Assembly (NCBI RefSeq): GCF_014650495.1
Contig: NZ_BMVB01000005.1
Span: 186,001-250,000 of the forward strand
Direction: 5' to 3'
DNA from: Streptomyces cinnamoneus
GTDB taxonomy: Bacteria > Actinomycetota > Actinomycetes > Streptomycetales > Streptomycetaceae
Length of the DNA: 64,000 bases
Of this stretch, positions 1 to 8,379 are shown one piece after another; position 1 is the first letter of the stretch, and every line of letters begins with the position of its first letter. The position numbers and the translations under genes were made by a program. The notes below the pieces were generated by a model. It did no database searches. It worked only from the letters and a program-made list of their open reading frames with translations, and was not told the DNA's origin.

Positions 1-766
1 GCGTGTCGCGCACCAGGGTCAGGAACTCCTCGCCGTCGACGGCGCCGCGCGAGACCCAGGTGGCGCACATCCGCACGCGCTCGACATCGAACGCGGTGAT
101 CAGCGCCGCGTAGTCGTCCAGGACCGCTCTCGCTCGGTCGACGGCCTCCCGCGCCAGTCTCCCGGTGCGACCGACGTCCTGCCCCAGGCGGATGATGTCG
201 AATCGTTCCACCACCTCGACCATCCGGGCGGCCGGGCCGCGCTCCGCCGAGGGCAGATCGGCCACGATGAGCCGGATCGAGTTGGTGCCGCAGTCGATCG
301 CCGCCACCCTGGTACATGCGCGGTCGGACGGCGGAGGCCGACGGCGCGATGCGCCGCCGTCGCCTATTCGGTCCTGTGCTGCAAGAGCCGGGACACCGAC
401 CGGCCCGCCGCCGGTACGAGGCCGCCGGGAGCGGGGCGCCAAGGCGGCCGGGTCGACGTAGTGGATGTCGATTTTGGTCATCCAGTCGTCCTCCGGCAGG
501 GAACCGATGACGTAGATCTTCTTCCCGGTGCCCGCGGCGTAGCCGAGTTCCCAGGCGCAATCACGGCCGATCGGCGGCCGGCAGATGACGCAATCGGCTT
601 CGTCAATGGCTCGTTGACAGGCCAAGGCGCCGTCGGGGAATCCGAACGAACCGGCCTTGTCCTTGGGTAGCCACAGGGGTAACCCGAGGATGTCTGCGAG
701 GCGTTCGGCCTCACGGGGGTCGGTCTCCTCGTTCTTGCACTTGGCGCAGTAGTAGGCATGCGGCAT
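1..766 (-). CDS. Nucleoside-deoxyribosyltransferase-like domain read through into a Ppx/GppA phosphatase (cut by window edge)
   Basis: One open frame starts at ATG 766 (AGGAG just upstream) and runs off the left edge. Residues 1 to about 115 resemble nucleoside 2-deoxyribosyltransferase-like proteins: a DEADCVIC segment followed by a D-x-x-WELGYAAG motif. From residue 154 (GTG at 307) the frame reads VAAIDCGTNSIRLIVAD, the phosphate-binding start of Ppx/GppA exopolyphosphatase / pppGpp phosphatases, and about 100 residues of that domain are present. At 317-315 there is an ATG one base out of frame. If the single base at 314 were absent, the first frame would end in TGA overlapping that ATG (ATGA) and the phosphatase would start at the family's usual place. 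Two translationally coupled genes joined by a one-base insertion or sequencing error are therefore more likely than a designed fusion. Codon 29 is TTA, the rare bldA-type leucine codon in streptomycetes. Confidence 0.65.
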   Translation of the reverse strand, partial: MPHAYYCAKCKNEETDPREAERLADILGLPLWLPKDKAGSFGFPDGALACQRAIDEADCVICRPPIGRDCAWELGYAAGTGKKIYVIGSLPEDDWMTKIDIHYVDPAALAPRSRRPRTGGGPVGVPALAAQDRIGDGGASRRRPPPSDRACTRVAAIDCGTNSIRLIVADLPSAERGPAARMVEVVERFDIIRLGQDVGRTGRLAREAVDRARAVLDDYAALITAFDVERVRMCATWVSRGAVDGEEFLTLVRDT

Positions 767-1149
767 ACGAATCACTCCTCCAGCCGGGGCGTTCATGAGG
801 GCGCTCCTACGGCGGTGTCTCCGATGGTGGCCTCTGTCCGAGAGGCTTGGTGGTCGCCCGACGTGATCCCTGACGCGTGTCCGGTCGGATATCCCGGACC
901 GAGGACAGCAAGTGCGGCAAGGCGGTAAGGCGGTAAGGCGGTAAAGCGGTAAGGGCCGGCGGCGACGAAATGGCGGCGGGTGGGGTCGAGCTCGGCGCTG
1001 GGGAACACGGAAGGCGTGCGTTAGCTCGGGCAACCAGTAGCGCACTGGTCCCTACCCAGCGGTCACCCCGCCTCAACAGCCTGCATGGCGCCCCCGGTAC
1101 ATTCCGGCCACACGCGCCCAGGACTCCGGCGAAGGAAGGGCTCCGATGA
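767..1149. other. Intergenic stretch without a recognisable gene
   Basis: No frame here resembles a known family. The stretch holds the ribosome site of the gene to the left and a short tandem repeat, and it ends near the 3' side of a decayed group II intron. Confidence 0.5.
919..953. repeat. Short tandem repeat, unit GGCGGTAA
   Basis: Four near-identical copies of an 8-base unit (GGCGGTAA, the last copy AGCGGTAA) lie head to tail. There are no spacers, so this is a simple tandem repeat and not a CRISPR. Its role is unknown. It may be slippage-prone non-coding DNA next to the decayed intron. Confidence 0.7.
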
Positions 1150-1217
1150 GACCGCCTGTGCTGACCGCACGCTGAATGGCGCGGTGGCTTCCGCTCCGTT
1201 TCCAGGCCCGCCACTTC

Positions 1218-1251
1218 GAACCGTGCATGCAGTTCTCCCGCACACGGCTTT
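1218..1251 (-). ncRNA. Group II intron domain V hairpin
   Basis: On the minus strand the sequence pairs AGCCGTGTGC with GCATGCACGGTT around a short GGGAGAAC loop region. This is the size and shape of the catalytic domain V (AGC triad, about 34 nt). It lies just after the maturase frame, as expected for an ORF housed in domain IV. Confidence 0.65.
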
Positions 1252-1261
1252 CCGGCATCGC

Positions 1262-1745
1262 TCACCGACTGGCATACGCCGTCGCCCGGTGCACGTTTCC
1301 GGTGAGGCGGCAGACCCCGAGCCGGGTGATCCACCCGTAGGTGGACCGGGTGGTCCAGTTCCGGCCCCGCCGTCTGTGCTTCCGGCTGGCGAAGATTGCC
1401 AGCCGTTCGTGGACATAGCCGTCCACCGCATCGAACTCCCGCCCAGAGTTTCCGTTGCGGAAGTACGCTGCCCAGCCCCGCAACACGGGGTTGAGGTCGG
1501 CAACCACGGCGGGCACAGGCCGTTCGGTCTTCGAGTGGGCGGTCGCCGCGCGGACCTTGTCCCTCAACACGCGCATCGCTCTGGCCGAGGGCCGGCGTTG
1601 CAGGTGGAACCTGCCTCGCCATTTCTACGATTCCACTTTCCGGTGGTGAAATCCGAGGAATGCGAAGCCCTGCCTGCCTCGGGTGCGACAGGTGATTCCG
1701 GACTTCTCGGGGTGCAGCTCCGCACCAGCCGACCTGCCGGACGCG
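1262..1745 (-). pseudogene. Group II intron reverse transcriptase/maturase, C-terminal fragment with an in-frame stop
   Basis: The minus-strand frame reads ELHPEKSGI, then GFAFLGFHHRKVES, then a stop (TAG, 1625-1627), and resumes in the same frame with KWRGRFHLQRRPSARAMR and the maturase-domain block LNPVLRGWAAYFRNGNS, ending at 1262. In intact family members the stop position is a tryptophan (VESWKWRGR), so TGG to TAG is a nonsense change. About the last 160 residues of a protein of roughly 420-600 residues remain. It is non-functional. Confidence 0.8.
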
Positions 1746-1766
1746 CACGGCACGTAGCCGCGGCGG

Positions 1767-1785
1767 GGGCCCTCGGCGAGGGCCC
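1767..1785. terminator. GC-rich hairpin
   Basis: GGGCCCTCG pairs perfectly with CGAGGGCCC around one base. It lies between the intron remnant and the DUF4157 gene. No T-tract follows, so terminator function is only possible. Confidence 0.25.
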
Positions 1786-1842
1786 GGGGCGGGCGTGGCG
1801 AGGGGGGTATTCGGGCAGCGGCGTCCGTCTCTTGAGGGGCCT

Positions 1843-1862
1843 GCCCCGCCACCTGGCGGGGC
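1843..1862 (+). promoter_or_regulatory. Hairpin in the leader of the DUF4157 gene
   Basis: A 9-bp stem (GCCCCGCCA / TGGCGGGGC, 2-base loop) lies 57 bases upstream of the ATG at 1919. It could be a leader structure or the end of an upstream transcript. Confidence 0.25.
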
Positions 1863-1918
1863 GTCAGCCCGCTCAGGTATACCGGGTGGGCAGACGACCG
1901 GCGTCGGAAGGGACCTTC

Positions 1919-3376
1919 ATGCACGACCGATCGAGCAGCCGAGCGCCGAAGAGGCGGGACGCCGCGGTGGAACGCACCTCCCCGGCCCGGGCGGTGGCGC
2001 CCGCCGAGGCCCTGCTTGCCCTCCAGCGCTCGGCCGGGAACGCCGCCGTGGTCCAGATGATGCGCCGGGCCGGCGCCTCCGGTGCCGCCCAGGACCGGCA
2101 TCGGCACGGCCACGGGGAGGAGCGGCAGCCTGCCGCGCAGCTCTCCGCCGTGCACGATGTCCTGCGCAGCGGCGGCCGGCCGCTCGACGACCGGAGCCGC
2201 GCCGACATGGAGGCGCGCTTCGGGGCGGACTTCTCTGATGTGCGCATCCACACCGACGCCGCCGCCCGGGCTTCCGCCGCCGAACTCGGCGCCGCGGCCT
2301 ACACCTCCGGCAGCCATATCGTCGCCGGGGCCTCCGGCATCGACCGGCACGCCCTCGCCCATGAACTGACTCATGTCCTCCAGCAGCGCTCGGGGCCGGT
2401 GGCCGGGACCGACCGGGGCGACGGGCTGCGCGTCAGCGATCCGTCGGACCGGTTCGAGCGCGAGGCTGAGGCCAACGCCCGCCGGGTGATGAGCCGCCCC
2501 GCGACCACCGCCCCTGTTGCCGTGGACCCGCCCGCACAGGCCACGCAGGTCTCCAGGGGGACGGGCGTCGTCCAGTGCATGCATCACCCGGCCAAGATCG
2601 ACGACGAGGTGAGGAGGCTGGTCGCCCAGGCGGAGAGCAACCTCGACCAGTACCTCACCGACTACGACACCTGGCAGAAGAATCGCGGAAACGTCAAATG
2701 GCTCATGAACAACGCGGACCTCAACGACTCGTTCGAACACCTTGAGAACCTGGTGGGCCCGCCCCAGAGGCGCAGCAAGGCGGATCTGGTGGTCGCCCTG
2801 GAGGGTGCCATTCGCGCTGATCTGACCACTACTTCGTCGGAGACGATGGCGAACACCCGGGCGGCGGCGCTCGACGCGAAGCGCAAGCTTGTCCTCGGCC
2901 GCACGGGCGACACCGGCCCGTGGGCCACGTACCAGCAAGGCAAGCCCCAGGCCGGGGACCGGCTGCCCGCAGATGCACGGATGGGCCGACGGCTGAACAC
3001 CACCAAGTGGTCCGTTCCCGTCAACTACGCCTTCATGGACGGAGGCATCGCGGAGCGCGCCGTGTTCAAGATCGTCACCAGCCTCGGTCCGCAGATCGAA
3101 GGCATGCTGACCGGCGGGCAGCTCCACGCGGGCAACTTCTGGCAGGAGATCCAGAAACTGGGCGACAGCGCGCTCTGGGACAGCAGCAAGCCAGCCGACG
3201 AAGGCGGCCCCCAGGCGATGCTGGGGCACGAGATCCTCCAGCTCATCGAGTCCGGTTACCGGTTCCACGGCCGGGAGAGCGCCTACGCGCAGGGCAGCGC
3301 CCGGCTGGTCGCCGTCCACCCCGACAGGCCCGCGCCCGCGGCCGGGGACAAGACGCAGCCGCTCACCCTCCCCTGA
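1919..3376 (+). CDS. DUF4157 domain protein with HELTH motif
   Basis: 485 residues, ATG at 1919 behind GGAAGGGA. Residues about 75-155 form a DUF4157 domain: a block starting MEARFGADFSDVRIHTD, then AHELTHVLQQ, a zinc-metallopeptidase-like HExxH variant (HELTH). The remainder (about 200-485) has no recognisable family and is rich in charged helices. DUF4157 proteins are often carried as effectors or prefixes of toxins near extracellular contractile injection systems, but no sheath, tube or baseplate genes are in this window. Upstream lies an intron remnant and downstream only decayed sequence, so it stands alone. An orphan effector or toxin is plausible. The function of the C-terminal part is unknown. 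Confidence 0.8.
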   Translation: MHDRSSSRAPKRRDAAVERTSPARAVAPAEALLALQRSAGNAAVVQMMRRAGASGAAQDRHRHGHGEERQPAAQLSAVHDVLRSGGRPLDDRSRADMEARFGADFSDVRIHTDAAARASAAELGAAAYTSGSHIVAGASGIDRHALAHELTHVLQQRSGPVAGTDRGDGLRVSDPSDRFEREAEANARRVMSRPATTAPVAVDPPAQATQVSRGTGVVQCMHHPAKIDDEVRRLVAQAESNLDQYLTDYDTWQKNRGNVKWLMNNADLNDSFEHLENLVGPPQRRSKADLVVALEGAIRADLTTTSSETMANTRAAALDAKRKLVLGRTGDTGPWATYQQGKPQAGDRLPADARMGRRLNTTKWSVPVNYAFMDGGIAERAVFKIVTSLGPQIEGMLTGGQLHAGNFWQEIQKLGDSALWDSSKPADEGGPQAMLGHEILQLIESGYRFHGRESAYAQGSARLVAVHPDRPAPAAGDKTQPLTLP

Positions 3377-3459
3377 GCCTCGCCCCGAGACTTCTCCCCC
3401 GAGCCGACTGCGTCCGGACACGGCCTGGCCCGTTTGGCTGGGATGAGCTCATCGCGCGC

Positions 3460-3760
3460 CTTCACGCCCGGCACACGCCCTGCAACCGCACTCGAGGGCC
3501 GCACCAGCAGAGAGTGGGTTTCGGCGACGCGGTCGGCATGCGGGAGCCGACCGGCGAAGCCACCGCGATCGCCAAGAGGCTCGGCCCGGCCACCGTGCTG
3601 CGGGACCACGGCGGCGGGTTCAGCCCCACGACCGTCCAGCTGCACCTGGTCTCCGCGGCATCGAGCGCCGCGCCCGCTACTACACCGATGTCGCCACCGC
3701 CTTCGCTCGCTGCAATCGCCGGAACGAGTGCATCCGCGCGCGTCGGCGTCCTGACCCCAG
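3460..3760 (+). pseudogene. Possible C-terminal remnant of a TAP-like secreted alpha/beta hydrolase
   Basis: Fragments in two frames look like the end of tripeptidyl-aminopeptidase-like hydrolases: an AIAKRLGPATVL block, a GGG/TTVQLH stretch near the expected catalytic histidine, then GIERRARYYTDVATAF in another frame. No start or full domain is present. The rest of 3377-3973 shows nothing else. Assignment is tentative. Confidence 0.3.
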
Positions 3761-3973
3761 CAACCTGCATGCAGGGCCAGGGGCCCCGGGCCGTCGACCG
3801 CGCCCACGACCAGCTTGAGCATCCCTGCCGCCGCCCACGCCAGCCCTGTGGCCTACAGCTCAACGGTGAAACGAGCTCACTCGCCACCCCGGACATCTGA
3901 CCCGCGGATACGGCGCGGGAAGTGATCGGTACGCACGTGCCCGCGCTGACGCTATTGCCCCTTGATCGCCGAG

Positions 3974-4768
3974 TCAGATACTCATCGGATCACCGGCGAG
4001 GAATTGCCGGAGCAGAGCGCCGACCTCGCGTGGCCGCTCCAGGTAGAGCATGTGATCGCAGTCCAGTTCAGCGACGATGAGACGGTCACCCAGAACCGCT
4101 CGGCAATCTGTGACGTACTCCGGACGGACGAAGCCGGAACGTTTGGCAATCACGAGCAGTGTGGGCACTGTGGGTGGAGGAAACACCGGCGGGCCGGCCA
4201 TTTCGGAGCACGCGGTCACAACGGCCGCAGCGTCGAACCGCCACCGCCGGCGACCGTCCGGTTCTTCGGTCAGATGGTCGGCGACTTCGTCGTCCACCGC
4301 TTCCGCGGATGCGTACGGCCAAGCGGCCTTCCGATCCGCACGCGCCTCGTCGCACCCCGCGAACGACGATGTCGTCATCGTCCGGCGAGCCTGCTCGTGC
4401 AGCCCGTGAGGGGCGAGGCCGACCGACGGATCCAGGAGTGCCAGCCTCCCTACACGCTCCGGCGCCGTGCGGCAAAGGTGAAGGGCAACCAGTCCTCCGA
4501 AGGAGTGCCCGACCACGTCGACCTGGGGAAGCCCCAGGTCGTCCATCACTGCCAGCACATCCGCCACATGACGTTCCACGCTCCACGGCGGGCTCCAGTC
4601 GGAGCGTCCGTGCCCACGAAGGTCGGGAGCAATGACGTACGAGCCGGGCAGATGCCGCTCGGCGAGCCGTCGCCACCGCGCGCCGTGCCCCTGGATCCCA
4701 TGCAGAGCCAGCAGCGGGCCGGCCGCAGGAGCGCCATAGCGATGTGTATGCAGATGTCCCAGGACCAT
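3974..4768 (-). CDS. Alpha/beta fold hydrolase
   Basis: 264 residues, about the normal length for the family. The oxyanion-hole motif LALHGIQGHG is near residue 20, the nucleophile elbow GHSFGG near 95-100, a likely acid residue in the last third, and a late histidine (CDHMLYLERP) completes the triad. It has no signal peptide, so it is cytoplasmic. Substrate cannot be told from sequence; relatives include esterases, lactonases and C-C hydrolases. It is a single gene, with decayed DNA on both sides. Confidence 0.85.
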   Translation of the reverse strand: MVLGHLHTHRYGAPAAGPLLALHGIQGHGARWRRLAERHLPGSYVIAPDLRGHGRSDWSPPWSVERHVADVLAVMDDLGLPQVDVVGHSFGGLVALHLCRTAPERVGRLALLDPSVGLAPHGLHEQARRTMTTSSFAGCDEARADRKAAWPYASAEAVDDEVADHLTEEPDGRRRWRFDAAAVVTACSEMAGPPVFPPPTVPTLLVIAKRSGFVRPEYVTDCRAVLGDRLIVAELDCDHMLYLERPREVGALLRQFLAGDPMSI

Positions 4769-4789
4769 GGCCGCACCCTAATCGATTGT

Positions 4790-4975
4790 CCGTGCGACCC
4801 TGAGGGCCCAGAAGGACTTCGGGCCGGAACACCGGACCTGCTTCCTGACCACCGCCGGAAGCAAGAAGGCCCGAACCCTGCGCGCCGCCGGACCGGGCAC
4901 GGCCGTAGCGGTCAGCCAGGCCGAGGGACGCCACTGGTGCACCCTCGAAGGCACATTGAGCCGTGACGAGGTCGA
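4790..4975 (+). pseudogene. Fragment of a pyridoxamine-phosphate-oxidase-fold (F420/FMN) protein
   Basis: One frame reads CFLTTAGSKKARTLR followed by GTAVAVSQAEGRHWCTLEGT, the central strand-turn-strand of PPOX-class flavin/F420 proteins. There is no start, no N-terminal third and no C-terminus. The frame opens into the antisense of the next remnant. Confidence 0.5.
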
Positions 4976-5215
4976 CGCCCTTCGGGTCGATCTTGAGGTA
5001 GACGAGGAGCCTGGTCTGCTGCGGCAGGCAGACGCGGGCGAAGTTCCGCAGCCGCCGTTGGGCGGTGTACTGCTTGCGCTGGACGCGGGTGACACCGTCC
5101 CCGACGTCGAGCAGCACCTCGTCGGCCGCCTCGGCCGACTCGTGTTGCGAGGCCCTCCCGCCGAGCTGATCCTGAAGAAGGGCATGCCGACCCTTCGAGC
5201 GAACCGAGCGCAGAG
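4965..5215 (-). pseudogene. Fragment of a DUF5655-type protein
   Basis: The minus strand reads DGVTRVQRKQYTAQRRLRNF and then QQTRLLVYLKIDPK, the conserved core of the DUF5655 domain often found at the end of nuclease-like proteins. Sequence before and after it is missing. With the neighbouring PPOX fragment this makes 4769-5266 a patchwork of broken genes. Confidence 0.5.
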
Positions 5216-5266
5216 AGGCTGCGGAGCCTGCGGTCATCGTGGCCCGAGCATGGAGCGGGGTTCCAG

Positions 5267-5494
5267 ATGAGGCTTGTCGTCGATCTCAACCGGTGTCAGG
5301 GATTCGCGCAGTGCGCCTTCCTCGCCCCGGACGTCTTCGTCCTGCACGGCGGGGAGGCGCTGTTCTTTACCTCCCGCTTCGACGAGGGACTGCGTGACCA
5401 AGTGGAGCAGGCTGCGGCTGCTTGCCCGGTCCAGGCCGTTCTCGTCGACTACTCCGACGAACCGGCCAAGGGGGCAGAGGGCCATGTCGGCTGA
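5267..5494 (+). CDS. 3Fe-4S-type ferredoxin
   Basis: 75 residues. Three cysteines are placed as in single-cluster P450 ferredoxins: C10, C16 (CQGFAQC) and C53 (ACPVQA). The fourth cysteine of a 4Fe-4S site is absent, so a 3Fe-4S cluster is expected. It overlaps the start of the reductase gene by 11 bases and is followed by a P450, so its likely role is to pass electrons from that reductase to that P450. Confidence 0.9.
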   Translation: MRLVVDLNRCQGFAQCAFLAPDVFVLHGGEALFFTSRFDEGLRDQVEQAAAACPVQAVLVDYSDEPAKGAEGHVG

Positions 5495-6878
5495 CGCCGA
5501 TGTCCAGGCTCTCCGCCGAAAGGGCCGGATCGTCGTCGTCGGTGCGTCGCTGGCCGGCCTGCGCGCGGCGGAGACGCTTCGTGACCTGGGCTTCACCGGG
5601 TCGCTCACGCTGATCGGAGACGAGCCGTACGAGCCGTACGACCGGCCCCCGCTGTCCAAGCAGGTGCTGCTGGGGATGGAGCCCGCCGAGGACACCGCGC
5701 TGCCGCGCAAACGCGACATCGACGCCGAATGGCGTCTCGGTGCGGCCGCCGCGAGCCTGGACCGGGCCGCCGAGCACGTACGCCTGGTGAACGGCGACGC
5801 CGTTCCCTACGACCGCCTGCTGATCACGACCGGGACCAAGGCCCGGCCCTGGCTCCATCCGGAGGAGGCGGCGCTGGACGGGGTTTTCGTGCTGCGTACC
5901 CGCGACGACTCCGCTCGGCTGTCCCGGAAACTCGCTGCCGGCCCGCGCCGGGTGCTGGTGATCGGCGCCGGTTTCACGGGCTCCGAGATCGCCTCCGTCT
6001 GCCGGGAGCGAGACGTGGAGGTGACCGTCGCCGAACGCGCCCCAGCGCCGCTGGTGGGCGCCCTCGGCGAGGTGGTCGCCGCGGCGGCGGCGCGGCTGCA
6101 GCGCGATCACGGAGTGGATCTGCGCTGCGGTGTCAGCGTCACCGCGCTGGAGGGCGACCAGGCGGGGCGGCTCCGGCGTGCCCACCTGTCCGACGGATCG
6201 GCGATCGACGTCGACGTGGCGGTGGTATCCCTCGGCGCCATCCGGAACACCGAGTGGCTCGCCGGTTCCGGGCTGGCGGCCGGCCCCAGGGGCGTCGCCT
6301 GCGACGCCGGGTGCCGGGTGTTCGACGTCAACGGCATCGTCACTGATGACATCTACGCCGCCGGTGACGTCGCCCGCAGCCCCCATCCGCTGTTCGGCTA
6401 CCAGTTCCTCTCACTGGAGCACTGGGGCAACGCGGTGGAACAGGCCCAGGTCGCGGCACACAACATGGTCAGCACGGGCCCGGACCGTCGCCCGCACCTG
6501 TGGGTGCCGATGTTCTGGTCCGTCCAGTTCGGCGTCAACATCAAGTCGGTCGGTGTGCCCACGATGGGCGACCAGTTGGTCATAGCCCAGGGCGCGCTCG
6601 CCGAGGGGCGGTTCGTCGCGGTGTACGGGTATCGCGGCCGGGTGATCGCCGCGGCCTCCTTCGACTCGGGAAAGTGGCTCGGGTTCTATCAACAGCAGAT
6701 TGAGACCGGAGCATCGTTCCCGCCGGACTACGCCATGGTGGACCGCCGCACCGACGCGCTGCAGCCCGTTGATCCAGCCTTCCCGGACCCCCACCTTCCC
6801 ACCCACGAGCCGACCGTCACCCTGACAGGCCACTCACCGACCGAGCGGGGCGTCCAGTTCACCGCACCACGTGCCTGA
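5484..6878 (+). CDS. FAD-dependent ferredoxin reductase (NAD(P)H)
   Basis: 464 residues from ATG 5484 inside the end of the ferredoxin gene. An FAD-binding Rossmann motif lies at residues about 15-25 (VVVGASLAGLRAA), the RPPLSK loop near 55, a second NAD(P)H Rossmann motif (VIGAGFTGSEIAS) near 155, and the FAD-closing motif DDIYAAGDVA near 290. The C-terminal part matches the reductase dimer/cap domain (putidaredoxin-reductase / rubredoxin-reductase class). It is the middle gene of a three-gene electron-transfer operon. Confidence 0.92.
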   Translation: MSADADVQALRRKGRIVVVGASLAGLRAAETLRDLGFTGSLTLIGDEPYEPYDRPPLSKQVLLGMEPAEDTALPRKRDIDAEWRLGAAAASLDRAAEHVRLVNGDAVPYDRLLITTGTKARPWLHPEEAALDGVFVLRTRDDSARLSRKLAAGPRRVLVIGAGFTGSEIASVCRERDVEVTVAERAPAPLVGALGEVVAAAAARLQRDHGVDLRCGVSVTALEGDQAGRLRRAHLSDGSAIDVDVAVVSLGAIRNTEWLAGSGLAAGPRGVACDAGCRVFDVNGIVTDDIYAAGDVARSPHPLFGYQFLSLEHWGNAVEQAQVAAHNMVSTGPDRRPHLWVPMFWSVQFGVNIKSVGVPTMGDQLVIAQGALAEGRFVAVYGYRGRVIAAASFDSGKWLGFYQQQIETGASFPPDYAMVDRRTDALQPVDPAFPDPHLPTHEPTVTLTGHSPTERGVQFTAPRA

Positions 6879-6912
6879 CCCTCGCCCCGGACCGCCACCA
6901 CAGGGAGACACC

Positions 6913-8127
6913 ATGGCCCTCGGCACCATGTCCGCGCAGATCACCGACTTCGCGAATCGCGCCGATCCGTACCCGCTCTACGCTGCACTGCGCAAGTCGC
7001 CGGTCACGCGTCAGGACGACGGTACCTACCTGGTCAGCACGTACTACGAGGTGCGGAGCCTGGCCAACGACCCGCGGCTCAGCAACGACCTGCGCAACCG
7101 CGCCCCGGGCGCCGGCGGCCCCGCCGTGGCCGAGGAGGACACGAACCTGCCGCCCAGCTTCCTCTTCCACGACCCGCCGGAACACGACCGGCTGCGCAAC
7201 ACGACGATGCGGCCGTTCGGCCCCCCGCACAGCCCCAGGTTCCTCCACGACATGCGGGATGACATCGCCGAAATCATCACCGGCCTGCTGGACGCGCTCG
7301 AAGGCAAGGACGAGGTCGACGTCGTCGAAGACTTCGCCTACCCCCTTCCCGTCACAGCCATCTGCAGGATTCTCGGCGTGCCACGCGAGGACGAACCCCG
7401 CTTCCATGGCTGGGCCGACACCGTGGCGTCCGGCCTCGACCCCAGCCAAGGGAAAGAAAAGGCACAGGAGGCACGCCGCGAGCTCGGCGCCTACCTGTCC
7501 GACCTGATCGAGGCCAAGCGGCGCCACCCCGGTAGCGGGATCCTCGGCTCGCTCGCCCAGGAAACCGGCTCCAACGGCAGCATGTCGACGGCGGAGCTGG
7601 TGTCCACCTCGATGCTGCTCCTGATCGCAGGCCACGAGACCACCGTCAACCTGATCGGCAACGCGACGCTCACGCTGCTGCGCCACCCCGACATCCTCAA
7701 GCGGTTCCAGACCGAACCGGGCCTGGTCGTCCCGCTCGTCGAGGAGGTGCTGCGTTATGAACCGCCGGTCCAGTTCATCCCCTTCACCGCCGCCCTGTCC
7801 GACATCGACATCGCCGGCACCACCATCCCCAAGGGTGCGCAGGTCTGGCTTCTGCTGGCCTCGGCCAACCGCGACCCGAAGCGCTTCGAGGATCCCGACC
7901 GGTTCGACCCCGACCGCGAGGACAACCAGCACCTCGGGTTCTACACCGGCATCCACTACTGCTTCGGCGCCCCGCTGGCCCGGATGGAGGCGCAGCTGGC
8001 CCTGCCCCTTCTCTTCCGGCGAATCAAGAATCCGCGGCTGACGGCGGACCCGCCGCCCTACCGCGCCAACCCCGTCCTGCGTGGCCCCCACCACCTTCCC
8101 GTGGCCATCGACGGCCTTGCCGCCTGA
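6913..8127 (+). CDS. Cytochrome P450 (ferredoxin-dependent)
   Basis: 404 residues from ATG 6913, preceded by CAGGGAGA; a GTG at 6871 would add an unlikely 14-residue tail. All key motifs are present: I-helix AGHETT near residue 240, ExxR (EEVLRYEPP) near 280, and the heme loop GFYTGIHYCFG with the cysteine near 355. It is a soluble class I bacterial P450 co-transcribed with its own ferredoxin and reductase, which suggests a dedicated monooxygenase. The substrate is unknown. The NmrA-like and esterase genes downstream could act on related compounds, but spacing of 250 bases does not prove one operon. Confidence 0.93.
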   Translation: MALGTMSAQITDFANRADPYPLYAALRKSPVTRQDDGTYLVSTYYEVRSLANDPRLSNDLRNRAPGAGGPAVAEEDTNLPPSFLFHDPPEHDRLRNTTMRPFGPPHSPRFLHDMRDDIAEIITGLLDALEGKDEVDVVEDFAYPLPVTAICRILGVPREDEPRFHGWADTVASGLDPSQGKEKAQEARRELGAYLSDLIEAKRRHPGSGILGSLAQETGSNGSMSTAELVSTSMLLLIAGHETTVNLIGNATLTLLRHPDILKRFQTEPGLVVPLVEEVLRYEPPVQFIPFTAALSDIDIAGTTIPKGAQVWLLLASANRDPKRFEDPDRFDPDREDNQHLGFYTGIHYCFGAPLARMEAQLALPLLFRRIKNPRLTADPPPYRANPVLRGPHHLPVAIDGLAA

Positions 8128-8379
8128 ACCGGCAAGGGCGCCGGCGTTGTGCCCGGGCCACTCGGCACGGGCGTGTGCGGCCGTTCCATGCGTGTGCCGA
8201 CCGGTGACGGCGGCCACGTCTTCGGTGCCGGTGCCGATCTCGCGCTGCACGGCAGGTCCGCCTCCAAGCGCGCGGGGTCACCGGCATGCCCAGGAGCACA
8301 CCGGCCAGCATGCGCCATGCACTGCATTGCCTCAATCTGGACGCATATTGACCTATCGATACACAACGAAAGGTGACCC

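Larger units (their letters stand above)
1150..1745 (-). mobile_element. 3' remnant of a group II intron
   Basis: Reading the minus strand, the 3' end of a bacterial group II intron can be followed from about 1745 to about 1150. It holds the last part of the reverse transcriptase (thumb and maturase domain) and then the ribozyme domain V hairpin. The 5' ribozyme and most of the reverse transcriptase are missing, because at about 1745 the similarity stops abruptly. The element cannot move by itself. Confidence 0.75.

Noticed and set aside
919..953. Repeat array as a CRISPR
   Set aside because: The unit is 8 bases with no spacers, and there are no cas genes.
1919..3376. A contractile injection system
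   Set aside because: Only the DUF4157 effector-like gene is present. No sheath, tube, spike or AAA ATPase genes lie around it.
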